Source of the DNA: Setophaga petechia
Lineage: Eukaryota > Chordata > Aves > Passeriformes > Parulidae
Assembly (NCBI GenBank): GCA_024362935.1
Contig: JANCRA010000003.1
Span: 1,175,501 to 1,239,500 of the forward strand
Length of the DNA stretch: 64,000 nt
Direction of reading: 5' to 3'
A program made the position numbers and the translations under genes. The notes below the pieces were generated by a model. The model was not told the origin of the DNA and ran no database searches. It saw only the letters and a list, made by a program, of their open reading frames with translations. Positions 19,012 through 30,425 of this stretch are shown in pieces (position 1 is the stretch's first letter; every line of letters starts with the position of its first letter).

Positions 19012-21862
19012 CTTAAAGGTTGAAGAAATGGGTGAAGTTATTTTTGGGTGATCAGGTGCACTCAGCAATAGCTTTGTGCCCTGTTTTTTGGTTGGCATGT
19101 CCCACTGAAGTCTGGCTGTGTATTCCAGTGACACATGGAATATTCTATGGGCTGAGGGGTAAAGTGGGTGTGCTTGTGATTTCTAAATACCTCCACAGCC
19201 ACTCATGCTGTTAAATATGACCATCACCATCCCTGTGCCCCCTGTGGCCTCTCCCAGCCCCTGGGATTTGGGTATTCAAGTGATTCTGCTCATCCCATGC
19301 CCTGTAACTATCAGCTGCCCAAAAAGTCCCTGATCTCTGCTGCCTGCCCTGGTAAAGTCAGGCCCAGGCAGAGTTTGGGTCTTTTCCTGCTGCTCAGTCC
19401 CTGATTATTGTTATTTTTTGGTGGGACTGAGCAATAGCTCTGCTGATTTGCTGCCTGTGGCAGAGCTGGGCTGCAGCAGCAGCAGGAATGAAAGGGCTGG
19501 GTGCCCTCCCAGACCCTGAACTCAGCCCAAAAGAATGTGTCACACACCAGTGATCCCTGTTAGTTATTAGGGGAGGGCTTCCTCTGAGACCTGGACAGGA
19601 TCTGGGCTTGGGTCTGTTCTGTGCTGGGGCTCTCAGCTGGGCACCACTGCCCCTTTTGTTCATTTCTTGCACAAATAAATACCTGCATGTGCAGGAGGTA
19701 TTTCTTTCACACAACATTTTATCTATTTATCCCACATTTTCACCCCAACAGACTGTCCTGGTGCATTCAAATGATATTTTACACATGGAGCTCAGGGAGG
19801 TGTGGCTGAGCAGCTCCTGAGGGGGTGACAGGGGAGGAGAGCTGGGGATAAAGTGCAGGAAGAGCATTAGCTGATGTCAAATTCAATCATATTTTTTGAT
19901 GTCAAATCTAATAAAATTTTAGTCATTTTTTAACAAGAAGAACAGTATTTTGGAGGTCAGTTTATGGGGTACTTCCTTGAACCTCATGGAAGATCACCAG
20001 GCTGAGCTCTTGGGGAAGAGAGAGGAGACAACCACTGAATCATGGAATGGTTTGGGTTGGAAATGACTCTAAAGATCATTTTTTTCCCAATTTCCACTAT
20101 CCAGGGTCACTTCCCACAATCCCAGGTTGCTCCAAGCCCCATCCTTGGAACACTTGGGCACTTCCAGGGATCCAGGGGCAGCCACAGCTTCTCTGGGCAC
20201 CCTGTGCCAGGGCCCCACCACCCTCAGAGAGAGGAATTTCTTCCTCCTGTGAGGTGCTGGGATTTGGGAGATGGTGACTCCTCCACCAGGTAAATGTTTT
20301 GCAGAGCCCTGGCAATGTTTAAACACGGAGCAAAGCTGTGGCTGCTCCACACATGCAGGAATTGGAGCCTGAGGGGAAAATTTCCATCACAGGAGGCTCC
20401 TCTGGAGACAAACCTCATCTGCAGGGAGCACCTGGTGGAACAGCAGCTTGTTAGAGAAAAAGGGAGTTATTACCTCTGTCTGCAGGCAGTGTGTGCACAG
20501 GGAATATCTGAGGGGAAAGGGAAAGGGAAGGAGGTGGCCCATGGAGATGGGAGCAGGGACACAGCACAGGGAAGTGGCTGTGCCTTAGGAGAAGCTTGTC
20601 CAGGTGAAGGGCAGGGCTTTGAGGAAGTTATTTCTCCCTCATGAGGTTTGATGGCTTGTGTTTGGGGTTGTTTTGAATTTTTCCCTCCCATCTTCTCCAT
20701 GCATGGGGCATGTAGGACATTTGTCCTTATCCTCTGCAGACACAGAGCTGGGCACTGGGGGCTGGATGTCCCCAAATCACCAAACCCCAGCTCAAGGCAT
20801 CCTTGTGGCTCCTGTTCTCCTGTTTTTCACCCTTGGACTTCAGCTGCAGCAGATCCTCCCCTCTGGGGGAATCTGGGTTTAAAATAAGCCAAGCTCAACC
20901 CTCATAAACCAAGTAAAACCAATTCTCTGGGAGGCTTTGCTTATTTAGACAGCAGCTCCAGCTAATACTTCACTCAAGTCCTCCTGAGCATACTCATCTT
21001 GTTTCTGAAAATGGAAAGTAATGGAAGATCGCATTTATTATTTTTTTAATAAAAAACACCTTTTTAAACAAGCATTTGTTAAATGCTCAGTGATAATTTC
21101 CCAGAACAGGAACATTTGGTTGTTCTTGCTCTCATGGAGCACATAAAACCTGCTTTTCTACAGCAAGACCTGATTTGTATTCTCCCCAAAACCTCAGTTC
21201 TGGGAATGTCACTGCTATCACTCCAGAGGTTTATTTGTTTTCACTGCCTCCTGATGCCACCTGATGAACGATCCAGGAGGAAATACCCAGCCTCTGGTGA
21301 AGCAGCAGTGCTTAACACCTCTTGGTGTGGGTCAGAAATTGATTTTTGGGAGTGGAGGAGCAGGGAGGGGGTGCTGGGGGTGCAGATCCTCCTCCCTCTG
21401 CCTCGCCCTTCCTCACACCCCCTGGTTTTCATGGATGTTTCTCCCCACACTGCCCTGAGAGCTGTGGGAAGCATTTGTGAGCATCCTTGTGGAGAGCTGC
21501 ACCTCCTCTTCCAGACGGATGCAGAGCTCTGGGAAGGATTTGGGAGTGGATGGAGTTTAGAGGCTGCTTGCAGGGAAGCACAGCCAGGCTCTCTGCCTTC
21601 CTCTGCTCGTGGAAATTCATCATTGATTCCAGTGCTGAGCTTCACCTGGCCAGGATCTGATTGTGATCAGGGCAGAGCTGTGCCTGGCAGGGGCAGGTGG
21701 GCAGGACAGGGCTGGGATGGGGTCACAGCAGGGTGCCAGGGGGATGCTGGGCTGGTCCCAGGGGTGTCTGATGGGACCAAGGAGCTGGGCTCTGCTGAGT
21801 GAGACACTTTCCAAAACAGTGGAAGGGGAAAAATAAGTTTCCCCAAAGCTGAAGCATCCTGC
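19012..21862. other. CCDC198 intron 1, distal part
   Basis: Contains one CR1 and otherwise unique sequence. A 239-codon plus-strand frame at 21083-21802 has no recognisable domain and reads like chance. Confidence 0.5.
20037..20290 (-). repeat. CR1 LINE fragment in CCDC198 intron 1
   Basis: Inverted CR1 with 'atggtttgggttggaaatg', 'ggttgctccaagccccatcc' and 'cagccacagcttctctgggc'. Confidence 0.87.
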
Positions 21863-22483
21863 TGTGAAAAATGTGTATTTTACGATTGGCTTTTCACAAA
21901 TATTAAAATGAATATTATATGAGTTGTGTTAGAATGTTATGCTTATAATTTTCTTAAGTAGGGTGTTAAATAGAGTTTTAGGTTATAACAAAACGTTAAA
22001 ATGAAACGGTGCTATGTAGGATACTTTTTTCCTAAAGAAAGGACTCGCACTGAGATAGCAGCCACAGGATGCCTAAATCTTTCAGAGAAAGAGAATTTAT
22101 TGCTCCATTATCAGAAGAAACAAACTTCTTCCTGCCTTGCTCAGTCATGAATATGCTGTTAGGATTCAGAGGAAGAAGCTGACACTGACCAGACAGAATC
22201 CTGTGTTTGAATGGAATTTATGCATCATGTATGAGGTGTATGAATATACAACAGGCTATTGTTTTTAAGGGTTAATCATCTGCTAACGTGGGTCCTTTTT
22301 CGGGCTTTTTTTGCCCAGAAAAAGGTACCTGGACGTCCATAACTCTTTGTCTCTATTGCCTCATATTGTCCTAATCCTAATTGTCCAAATTATTATTACT
22401 CTAATAATATTGCTATTTTTATAATCATTTTATTACTATCAAACTTTTAAAATTTTAAAAACAAGTGACTGGCATTTTTCACG
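21863..22483 (+). mobile_element. Solo LTR-like element with TGTGAAAAATG ends, in CCDC198 intron 1
   Basis: Begins TGTGAAAAATG and ends CATTTTTCACG, which are inverted copies with one mismatch, about 620 bp apart. The interior has a GGGCTTTTTTTGCCC hairpin (around 22300) and AT-rich flanks, as in many avian class II LTRs. No target duplication was found. It is followed at once by a nine-base microsatellite. Confidence 0.65.
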
Positions 22484-22487
22484 CTGG

Positions 22488-22535
22488 AAATGGCACAAAT
22501 GGCACAAATGGCACAAATGGCACAAATGGCACAAA
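22488..22535. repeat. Nine-base microsatellite (AAATGGCAC)n
   Basis: Five consecutive copies directly after the 21863-22483 LTR-like element and before CCDC198 exon 1. Confidence 0.9.
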
Positions 22536-22539
22536 GCAG

Positions 22540-22960
22540 CTGAGGCAGCACAGCCCCCCTGCACCCACCCCCAGTGTCCCCGGTGACCCCAGGGGTCCCG
22601 GCAGTGCCCCCTCACCTGCAGAGGCTCTCCCGTACCAGGTCTCCCTCAGAGGAGGCAGCTCCAGCTGGAAAATGGGTTTTCCCCAGGCTGGGGGCTGGCC
22701 CGGCTCTGTGGGCAGCCCCCGCAGGGCACCCAGAGCGGGCACATCCCCCTGCGCGGGCACCGGGGCCACCCTGGTCACCCTGGGCTGTGCCCTGGAGGGG
22801 CCCAGGCCCATCGTGCAGAGCCAGGGCTCTGAGGGGAGCACAAAACCCCTCAGGCACCGAACGCCCCGAGCATGGAGAGGGAGCTGTGTCAGCCACGCAG
22901 GGCCCAGGCACCTCCCTGGCAGCTCCCACAGACGCCCTTCCCAGCTGGGTTAAACATTGA
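22540..22960. promoter_or_regulatory. CpG-rich island over CCDC198 exon 1
   Basis: This is the only stretch in the non-proviral window with many CpG dinucleotides and very high GC. It spans the first coding exon and its upstream side. A possible acceptor (gtgctcccctcag) lies 17 bases before the ATG, so there may be an upstream non-coding exon. A promoter role is inferred only from composition and position. Confidence 0.4.
22616..22811 (-). CDS. CCDC198: CCDC198 first coding exon (myristoylation-type N terminus)
   Basis: CCDC198 (C14orf105, also called FAME) is a small, mostly epithelial/kidney-expressed protein reported to be N-myristoylated. The exon starts at an ATG in good context (A at -3, G at +4) and reads MGLGPSRAQPRVTRVAP, matching the MGLSxSKxxxRVxKVAP start I recall for human. 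It ends with LELPPLRETWYGRASA, equivalent to QLPPLQENWYGR. Gly2 and a basic, Ser-containing start fit a myristoylation signal. It has 65 codons plus one G; the donor is gtgagg. The exon lies in a CpG-rich stretch (about 22540-22960). Six exons in the window join in phase to 255 codons including stop, somewhat shorter than the roughly 296-residue human protein. Confidence 0.88.
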
Positions 22961-23036
22961 CCCGTCCCCAGCCATTCCCCTGCAGGGAGGACAGAGGGGG
23001 AGCAGCTCAGGAGCCAGTGCCAAGCCCTGGAGAAAC

Positions 23037-23132
23037 TTTGGGTTTTACTTACGAGTGCTTTTTATCCAGGGTCACCACCTCAACTTTGGTCTTTACCTAC
23101 AAGAGATTTTCGACCAGGGGCACCACCTCAGC
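23037..23132. repeat. 48-bp imperfect tandem repeat upstream of CCDC198
   Basis: Two 48-bp units (23037-23084 and 23085-23132) share tttggNNtttacYtac and cagggKcaccacctca. On the minus strand each carries a donor-like sequence (GTAAGTAAA and GTAGGTAAAG). Confidence 0.65.
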
Positions 23133-23254
23133 TGGCCTGCAGGTGTTTCTTCAAGCAGCTCTTGTGCTAAATCTTCAGGTTTTGGAAGGAAATTCAATCC
23201 CTGGAGCTCCAGAAGGGGTTAAAGTGTCTCCCATCCTGCATGGGAGAAGCAGCG

Positions 23255-23349
23255 TGGGAATAAAGCCTGGTCTGGGAATAAAGCCTGGCCTAGGAGTAAA
23301 GCCTGGCCTGGGAATAAAGCCTGGCCTAGGCGTAAAGCCTGGCCCAGGA
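23255..23349. repeat. 18-bp minisatellite, about five copies
   Basis: Repeats of ggRRtaaagcctggYcta-type units (gggaataaagcctggtct and variants) just upstream of CCDC198. Confidence 0.85.
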
Positions 23350-23467
23350 GCTTCCCCCACCTTTGCTAGTGCTGCCTGACGACACTGCTGGGAAAAATGC
23401 AGCTTTAGGACAAAACTAACTGAGAATATTGATAAAAGTGAATCATATTTGATAGTTCATAAAAGCA

Positions 23468-23600
23468 CAGGATTGTAGAAGGGTTTGGGTTGGAAAGGAC
23501 CTTAAAGATCTTCTGGTTCCATTCCCCTGCCATGGGCAGGGATACTTTCCATTACACCAGGTTGCACCCAGAAGAAAATATTCATCCCTGGAAGATCCCA
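23468..23600 (-). repeat. CR1 LINE 3' fragment
   Basis: Inverted CR1 end: 'ggtttgggttggaaaggacc' and 'ctgccatgggcagggatac'. Confidence 0.8.
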
Positions 23601-24545
23601 ACCAGTTCATGTTTTCAGCCACAAAGCACCAACATCTCTCATGACTTTGCTTTTCCCGGGTCACACAGGGCACAAGGGAGCAGAGCAGCCTGACATGTAT
23701 TTTTATTTTCCCTTCTTCTTTTCAAATGAAAATGTAAAATCAAGGCCCTGATTCCTCCCAGAGTTTTTCAATGCTCAGTGTCTATTTTTCCTTTTTATTT
23801 TAATTGCCTTCCCCCCCAGCTGAGGACAGGTCATTCCTGTTAAGCAGCTTGGGAAAATCATGAATTAAATGCAGTGATGGATGTGTGGGAGCAGTGGAAA
23901 CCCACATGGATGTTCAAGCCCATGGTGCTTTATCTGTGTGTTACCCAGGTGCTGCCAAAATCCTGACAGGCTCTCCACTATCCCCAATCCCCTCACCTGC
24001 CTATGTTCCCTTCTCAGAGAGTTTTACTCTGTAAAGCAAAGAGCCCAAGAGCAGCATTAAGGTTTGGGGTGAGGGGAGCTGCAGGAGGATGCCCTTGCTG
24101 CAGGTCACTGGGGCCAGCTGAGATCCTGGGCAGGGATGCTCATCCTGCTCTTGAATTTGAGGTTATTTAATGCAATAATGTTATTTTATTTTGTCTGTAT
24201 TGAAGTTCAGTGAAATTCCTGAGTACTGTGCTGTAGAACCATGGGGCTGGAGGAGCTTTGGTCCCAAACAGTGCCTTTAGGGACAGTCCCTGCCAGGAGA
24301 GCTGGAAGAATTTTATCCCTTTCTCCCATTTCATTTACTGCTTTAAAAACTTACCTGGAACTTGTAAGTGAGAATGATCCCACCAGAATTGGATTTTTCA
24401 GCACATTTATTGCAGTCAAAATGAAATCATTGGCTGTCAAGTGCTCTGATGCCCTGGCTTTTAGGAAGGTATTGGTAAAGCTCCAGGTCAGGGCAGTGCC
24501 ACGACTCAGGGCAGAGTTTGTTACTGCCCTTCACACAGGGCAAAC
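23601..24545. other. Intergenic DNA between CCDC198 and SLC35F4
   Basis: No feature recognised. Confidence 0.5.
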
Positions 24546-24551
24546 GGGAAC

Positions 24552-25106
24552 TGTGGCATTCACATTCTCTGAAAATCCCTTCTCCCAGGATTTTTCTCTT
24601 AGGAAGCTGAGAAACCTCAGAGAAAAGGAAAACAATTCTTATCTCATTTGCTTCTCCTCTGTTTTGCTCATGTGGAATGTGTTTGGAGATTGTTTACCCA
24701 CAGGTGATTGTTTCATTGGATTCTGCTGTGAGTTGTTTTGACTCATTGGCCAATCAGTGCCAAGCTGTGTCAGGACTCTGGAAAGAGTCACAAGTTTTCA
24801 TTATTGGTTTTTTAGCATTTTAGTAGGTGTCCTTTCTGTATTCTTTAGTATAGTATAGTATTCTTTAATAGATTATAAAATAATTATAAAATGTATATAT
24901 ATTTAATATATATTCTATATTTCAATATCTATTTCATATATTTATTAAAATATATACTTTATATATATTATATAGATAAAAAGTGTGTATATATACATAT
25001 ATATATACACTTTAATATATATTATAAAATAATAAATTAGCCTTCTGATTTCATGGAGTCAGATTCATCATTCCTTCCTTCATGTGGGGGCAATGCAAAT
25101 ACAATA
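24552..25106 (+). mobile_element. Solo LTR, family A, perfect 6-bp target duplication
   Basis: Starts TGTGGCATTCACATTCTCTG and ends GCAAATACAATA. GGGAAC occurs at 24546-24551 and 25107-25112. The middle AT tract (24840-25040) has expanded. AATAAA lies in the 'ataataaattagccttctga' block. Confidence 0.88.
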
Positions 25107-25112
25107 GGGAAC

Positions 25113-26544
25113 CACTCAAACACCCAACTGCAGCAGGGGATCACCCCTGCCTTAAAGCTTCTCCTCAAAAATGAATTTTAAATTCCAAATAAAAACGTGG
25201 GCAGAGGAGGAGATGGGAAGTGGGAGGGATGGATTTTTGCCAAAATAACGCCTGGGCTTTTCTGCCAACCCCCAGTGAGTGAAGCAGAAACAAGCCCAGC
25301 AATGCAGGCTGATGTTTATCCTGCTTGCAGCATGTTCAGGCAGTGACAGAGTGAACAAATGGATCAGGAAAGAGAGGAAAACATCCTTGGCTGGGACACA
25401 AACTGCTGTGGCTGACAGAGCTTGTTGTTACACATCTGTGAGGTCAAGGAACACGGCTCCTTCCTTCTGCTGCTTTTGACATTGATCTTAGCCCAGGCTG
25501 GGGACAGGGTGGTGCTGATGACACTGCCCAGAGAGGGCAGGCACTGCTGGGGATGCTCCAGAATAGAAAAACAGAAGGATCAGCCTAAAGGATGTTGATA
25601 ATGATAATTTGTATTGTTACCTTTGGTGTTTGCATAAGGTTTTACAGCAGAGAAATAACAAATATTTTGTTTCGCATATTAGAGCACGTTGTTCACTTCC
25701 AGGATTCTTAGAGGAAGGAAATGCAAGAGCAGACAGATGAACAATGACCATGGAGAGTGCTTTGCCAAACACCTTTGAACAAGCAAAACTGAGTCATGCA
25801 TTTTTTCATCAAATGCAATCACAGATGCTTGCCCTGACTGTCAGCTTGGCAGGGAGGGGTTCCAAAGTGTGATGTGTTCTCTCAATGATTGCCATGGAAT
25901 GCCAAAGGTGTGACAAACACCCCAATCCATTAAAATGTGCCTCCTTTTTTCCTTGTGTAGTCTGGACCATTGTTTTCATTTCTGGAGGCCCACCTAGTGA
26001 AGAAAATGCCTGCAAAAAGTGATGGCAAACATCACTTTGCTGTTCCTCCTGTTTGCAAGGAGGCAAAACCTGCACCTGAAAAGATGTCTAGTGATACATG
26101 GATATGTTTGAATCTCCCAAAAGATGGATATTTTGTGATATCTGTTTGCCATAATTGCAGGCTCTGCAATCCTGGATTGGCAGCTCCTGTGGATACAGGA
26201 GGTTGGACAAACTGACACGTTCTGCTGTCCTCCAGTGATAAGGGGAATCTGATAACACAGCTGCTGGATCAAAAGTGGCATTTTCCTTGGAGAGTGCCAC
26301 AGAAAAGGAGCCTGACATTGGTGGGGAGGGCAGAAGGGGCTGCCAGAGACACCCACAGCAGTGGAGGTGCTGAAGTCCAACCCCTTGATGGGGGTGATTA
26401 TTGGTTTGCTGTTCCTCTGATGGATCACCAACAGCATCAGGCCAAAGATTCTCTGTTTGTTGTCTGATTTCTTGGGTTTGGTGGGATTTTCTCCAGCTGA
26501 AAGGCTGAACTGCACTCCAGGGAAAATCCTTATGTCCATGCTTA
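25113..26544. other. Intergenic DNA between CCDC198 and SLC35F4
   Basis: Overlapping frames on both strands around 25970-26540 looked protein-like at first but show no family, splice logic or phase. Treated as non-coding. Confidence 0.4.
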
Positions 26545-26781
26545 ATGAGGAATTTGAGCTGGAGGCTGGGCAGAGGGAGAAGGAGGGGGTTTAAGGCATT
26601 GCTGAGGGGGATGAGCACCCCTGGAAAACATCTGGGAAGGTGCCCAGAGAAGCTTTGGCTGCCCCTGGATCCCTGGAAATGTTCCAGGATGAGTTGGATG
26701 GGGCTTGGAGCCACCTGGAATAGTGGAAGGTGTCCCTGCCATGGCAGGGGGATGGGACTGGAAGATTTTTAAGAACCATTC
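26545..26781 (+). repeat. CR1 LINE 3' fragment, interrupted by an LTR
   Basis: Plus-oriented CR1 with 'gcccagagaagctttggctg', 'gatggggcttggagccacc' and the terminal 'aagaaccattc', cut off at 26781 by the family B LTR. Confidence 0.82.
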
Positions 26782-27340
26782 TGTTGGAACCTGGGAATTG
26801 CTGAGAATTCCAGACTTTCTGTGCTGACAGGCACTGACCCCCAAGAGAACACTGCATTGACCTGAGGCCATGGAGAAAGATTCCAAAATTGAGTGATAGC
26901 ACTGGGATTATGGGTGTGGAGCTTGATTAGAAGTGTGCAATATCACAGGGTGGAAAACTTAGGAGATTTAAAATATAGTAATATATATATAAAGCAAGAT
27001 GGAGGTTTTAGGGCAGAGGCTGGTCCTTCTTCTTCACCTTCTTCTCCATGGGTTTGGGTGGTTTTGTGTAATTGGATAAAAAAGTCCCCATTGAGTGGCA
27101 GGGGTTGTTGGTTATTGGGTTAAAAGTAAAAATAATTTAGATGTCATTTCTTAATTGGACAGTTTATCCTTAAAGGCCTTGCAGAGAGAGATGGGGCTCC
27201 ATTTTTAGTTTGTTAGAGTGAAGTGCTGCAGAACTTAGGAGTTTTGAGACTGTAACAGAGGTAGGAACTAAAAAACATCTGAGTCCAAACAAGAAATACT
27301 GTCTGGCCATTTAATCCCAATCCTGGCAAAAAGAAGCAAA
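26782..27340 (+). mobile_element. LTR of family B, intact-looking reference copy
   Basis: Starts TGTTGGAACCTGGG immediately after the 3' end of a plus-strand CR1, so it seems to have inserted into that CR1's terminal repeats. It shares most of its length with 17232-17975 but keeps its Gs. The right end is not sharply defined and no target duplication was recognised. Confidence 0.7.
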
Positions 27341-28930
27341 GAATTCACACACCTGAATATTGCAACCCAAATAATTCTGAGAATATCAAGCCAAAGCAGG
27401 GGTGCTCTGCTCAAGCCTTCCTTGCTCCCTGGTCACCCTTCCTTGCTGGGATCACAGTGTTTTTAACACCCTGTGCCCCTGGCCATGGAATGTGTCAAGC
27501 AGGGGAAAGCTGACTCAAACCATGAGATTTCACACAATTTTCCCTGCTGAATTCTCAATGATTCCTTGAAGGATCCAGTCCTGGGCCTGAAGACACTGCC
27601 ATGAGGCTGCTTGTCAAAAAGTACTCATCAGTGCATGCTGAAAGTTTTGTTTTCCCCATGTGTTCAGCTTGGCAGGAGCTAAAATTTCAGTAAAGCACAT
27701 CCCCAAAACTATCTAGCAATGCAAATGAATGTATCAGCTCAAAAACTGTGGGGAGAGGCCAAGCTGCCATGTGCTGGGTGCTTTCAGCCCATCAGTATTT
27801 TATAATTAACTTTTTTGCAATATTTTTTGTCTATCTCCTCTCAAAAGCAGCAGACCTGGAGCTGTAAGAGGCTTGTGTGTGAATGCAAACCTTACACCTC
27901 TCTGTGGGTTTAGGGCACAGGGAACAGCTGGTTGGGTTGGTTTTTGTAGCCCTTATTCTGTAGCCATTTGATGAAAGAGCCCAAGTTTTTGGGTTTTTTA
28001 AATACTCACAAATATTTTTTTCTGCTTTGCTGGCTGCGAGGAACAGTTTAGACATGAACATTAAAAGATTTTAAAAACATCCAATAGAAGAATCAAATAA
28101 AAAGAGTAAAATAAATTATTATTTACATTATTTTTTCCCCTGGCAGAAATACCATCAAAAAACACCCCTAACTACTCTCCAGTTGGTTTTATTTTTCCTT
28201 TAAAAAATAATTTTTCCTTTAAAAAAATCAAGTTTGTCTGCCTATCAAGTGCTCTCAAATAAAGACAGTCTTGAGTGGTCAATCCCAGGAATGCTGTAAA
28301 ACAGCCTAAATTAAACAGCAGCAGGCCTAGGGAAGGGATTGGGAGGTTGGTTGGTTTGACTTGGCTTTTGAAAGACTTTTCCACAGTGGAGGTTAAGAAA
28401 AATATTCATTTGTCCCAATGCTCTAGAAAATGGGAAATGGCATTTCCAAGGGAATGTGGCAATCCAGGAGATTCCATCTCTCCTGAAACTCCTGTAGCTC
28501 AGCTGGGAGTGCAGCTTTTCTGGTAAAAAACCAAGGTAAATAAAGATATTTTCTGCTTTACTAAAGGCACTCAAATTCCAGTACTTCTAGAAAGGTGGTT
28601 TTGGAAGGAGGCAGAGCTCAGCATGGTCTGGGAGGAGAGGCCTCATGTTCTGCACATCATGGAATATTTATTTTGATAATAATTGGGAATATCAATGTGA
28701 ACATCAGAAATAAATTCTCCAAAATGCCAGAAGAGGTTTGCAATGCTTTTCCAAAACTGCTGCCTCGCTGAAAGGGCACTTCATTGAAAGTAAGTCAAGA
28801 TGTTACATTTTGAGATTTAGCTGGAAATATCCAAGATTTGTATCCTCCAAAATGGCTCTACCTCTGCCAGCAAAGAGAGATAAACAACGTAAATTTGATC
28901 CACATTTTAAACTCACCAGCTCAGAAAGAC
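27341..28930. other. Intergenic DNA past the SLC35F4 3' end
   Basis: No exon or repeat recognised. An apparent tRNA-like phrase at 28493 is noise. Confidence 0.5.
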
Positions 28931-28947
28931 ACAAACTCAAACATCTG

Positions 28948-29154
28948 TTTATTACAAAAGATTTTATTGCAGTTATTTACACCCGTTCCTCGTTAAGTGT
29001 ATAAATGTAAACATTTATTATAGATGTACTTCTCTTATCTTACAGTTCACCCCCTGCTCAGGTTAGATGACGTTTTTTGAAGCATACAGGTGGTGAGGAA
29101 AGTTAAGCTATATTCACAGAATATACATCTGCCTGCAGGGAGGCTGCTGCAGCC
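28948..29154 (-). terminator. SLC35F4: SLC35F4 3' UTR with three tandem poly(A) signals
   Basis: On the minus strand AATAAA occurs three times soon after the SLC35F4 stop: at 29014-29019, 28963-28968 and 28948-28953. This predicts a 3' UTR of roughly 140-230 bases with closely spaced alternative cleavage sites. No other long open structure follows. The signals are seen directly; their use is inferred. Confidence 0.6.
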
Positions 29155-29396
29155 CTACGCCAGCGGGATGGACACTGTCCCGTTGGCTCTGCTCCTGCTC
29201 CTCGTGTGCACGCTGGATTCCGTCATGTCCTCGGAGTGATCCTCACTCTTCTTCTCCTTCAGGCTGTTGATGAACCTCAGGGTGATCTCGTCCCACTCCT
29301 CGGGCAGCAGCATGAGCAGGAACCCCATGCAGATGATGATGGTGGCCCCCAGCCGCACCACGCTGAAGATCATTTTGTGCTTCAACAGGTCCACGG
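29155..29396 (-). CDS. SLC35F4: SLC35F4 terminal coding exon with stop
   Basis: Begins CC GTG GAC after a cctctcctcccag acceptor, so the split codon restores alanine (GNA-AVDLLKHK). It codes for the last helix (IIICMGFLLMLLPEEWDEIT), then a charged cytoplasmic tail (LKEKKSEDHSEDMTESS) ending NGTVSIPLA and TAG. The NGTVSIPLA end is what I know for SLC35F4, whereas SLC35F3 ends differently. Together the seven exons here give 451 whole codons plus stop, against about 520 residues for the mammalian protein, which fits one missing 5' exon. Confidence 0.94.
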
Positions 29397-29718
29397 CTGG
29401 GAGGAGAGGAAAGGACAGAATCAGAACAGCAGCAGGGTGGAGGATGGCACCAGGCAGCCTGGCACGTCCCTGTGACCCTCTGTCACACTCTGGGGGTGGC
29501 ACTGGCCGTGGGGCTCTCAGATCTCCCTGAGCTTTGATCTGACAGGGCAGTGCTGGAGGTGCCGCAGCTCCTCTGTCCCTCACTGCCCTGGGCAGGCTCT
29601 GAGGCAGCCTGGAGGGGCTGGATCAAACTTCAAGAGTTCCATGGTGAAGACGACTCAGTCTGGAGGAGGCTGGGGGGGACCTTCTTGCTCTCTGCAAGAA
29701 GAGGGTGCAGCCAGGTGC

Positions 29719-30138
29719 TGTGGCATTCACATTCTCTGGGGGAAAATCCCCTCACCCAGGATTTTTCTCCTGGGAAGCTGAGAAGCCTCAAAGAAAAAAG
29801 AAAACAATTCTTATCTCATTTGCTTCTCATCTGTTTTGCTCATGTGGAATGTGTTTGGAGATTGTTTACCCACGGGTGATTGTTTCATTGGATTCTAGTG
29901 TGTGTTTTGACTCAATGGCCAATCAGGGCCAAGCTGTGTCAGGACTCTGAAGAGTGTCACAAATTTTCATTATTATCTTTTTAGCATTGTGTAAGTATCA
30001 TTTCTGTATTCATTAGTATAGTTTAGTTTAGTATTCTTTAATATAATATAGTATTATAAGATAATAAATTAACCTTCTAAGAACACAGAGTCAGATTCAT
30101 CACTTCTCCCTTCATCGGGGGGGAACCCAAATACAATA
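29719..30138 (+). mobile_element. Solo LTR, family A, in the last SLC35F4 intron
   Basis: Very close to the 24552 copy (same start and 'attgtttacccacgggtgattgtttcattgg'-type block). It is flanked by AGGTGC (29713-29718) and AGGTGT (30139-30144), a 5 of 6 match. It lies antisense to SLC35F4, 322 bp from the terminal exon. Confidence 0.85.
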
Positions 30139-30149
30139 AGGTGTGGCTC

Positions 30150-30425
30150 AGGCTCTGCTCCCAGGGAACAAGGGACAGGACAAAGGGAAAAGACCCCAAG
30201 CTGGGACAGATTGGATATTCAGAAAATATTTTTCTCTGAAAGACTGGTAAGGCACAGGCTACCCAGGGCAGTGGTGGAGTCACCATCCCTCAAAGTGTCC
30301 AAAAGTGAGTGGACATGGCACTTCACTTCATGGTTTAGTGAGCACAGGGATATTTGGTTGAAGGTTGGACTTGATCATCTGGGAGGTCTTTTCCAGCCTT
30401 AATGACCCTGTGATTCTGTGATTTC
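30150..30425 (+). repeat. CR1 LINE 3' fragment
   Basis: Plus-oriented CR1 with 'gtggtggagtcaccatccc', 'gttggacttgatcatctggg' and terminal 'gaccctgtgattctgtgat'. It follows directly after a family A LTR in the last SLC35F4 intron. Confidence 0.85.

Noticed and set aside
21083..21802. 239-codon plus-strand open frame
   Set aside because: Longest frame outside the provirus, but no domain or family look, lies inside CCDC198 intron 1 in GC-rich DNA, and has Trp/Gly/Ser-rich random composition.
22300..22335. GGGCTTTTTTTGCCC hairpin as a bacterial-type terminator
   Set aside because: Bird DNA; the hairpin lies inside an LTR-like element and has no such role.
22957..23379. Frame with LGIKPGLGVKPG-type repeats
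   Set aside because: A translation of the 18-bp minisatellite.
28488..28520. tRNA-like phrase gtagctcagctgggagtgcag
   Set aside because: Only resembles a tRNA 5' part; no anticodon arm or T-arm follows.
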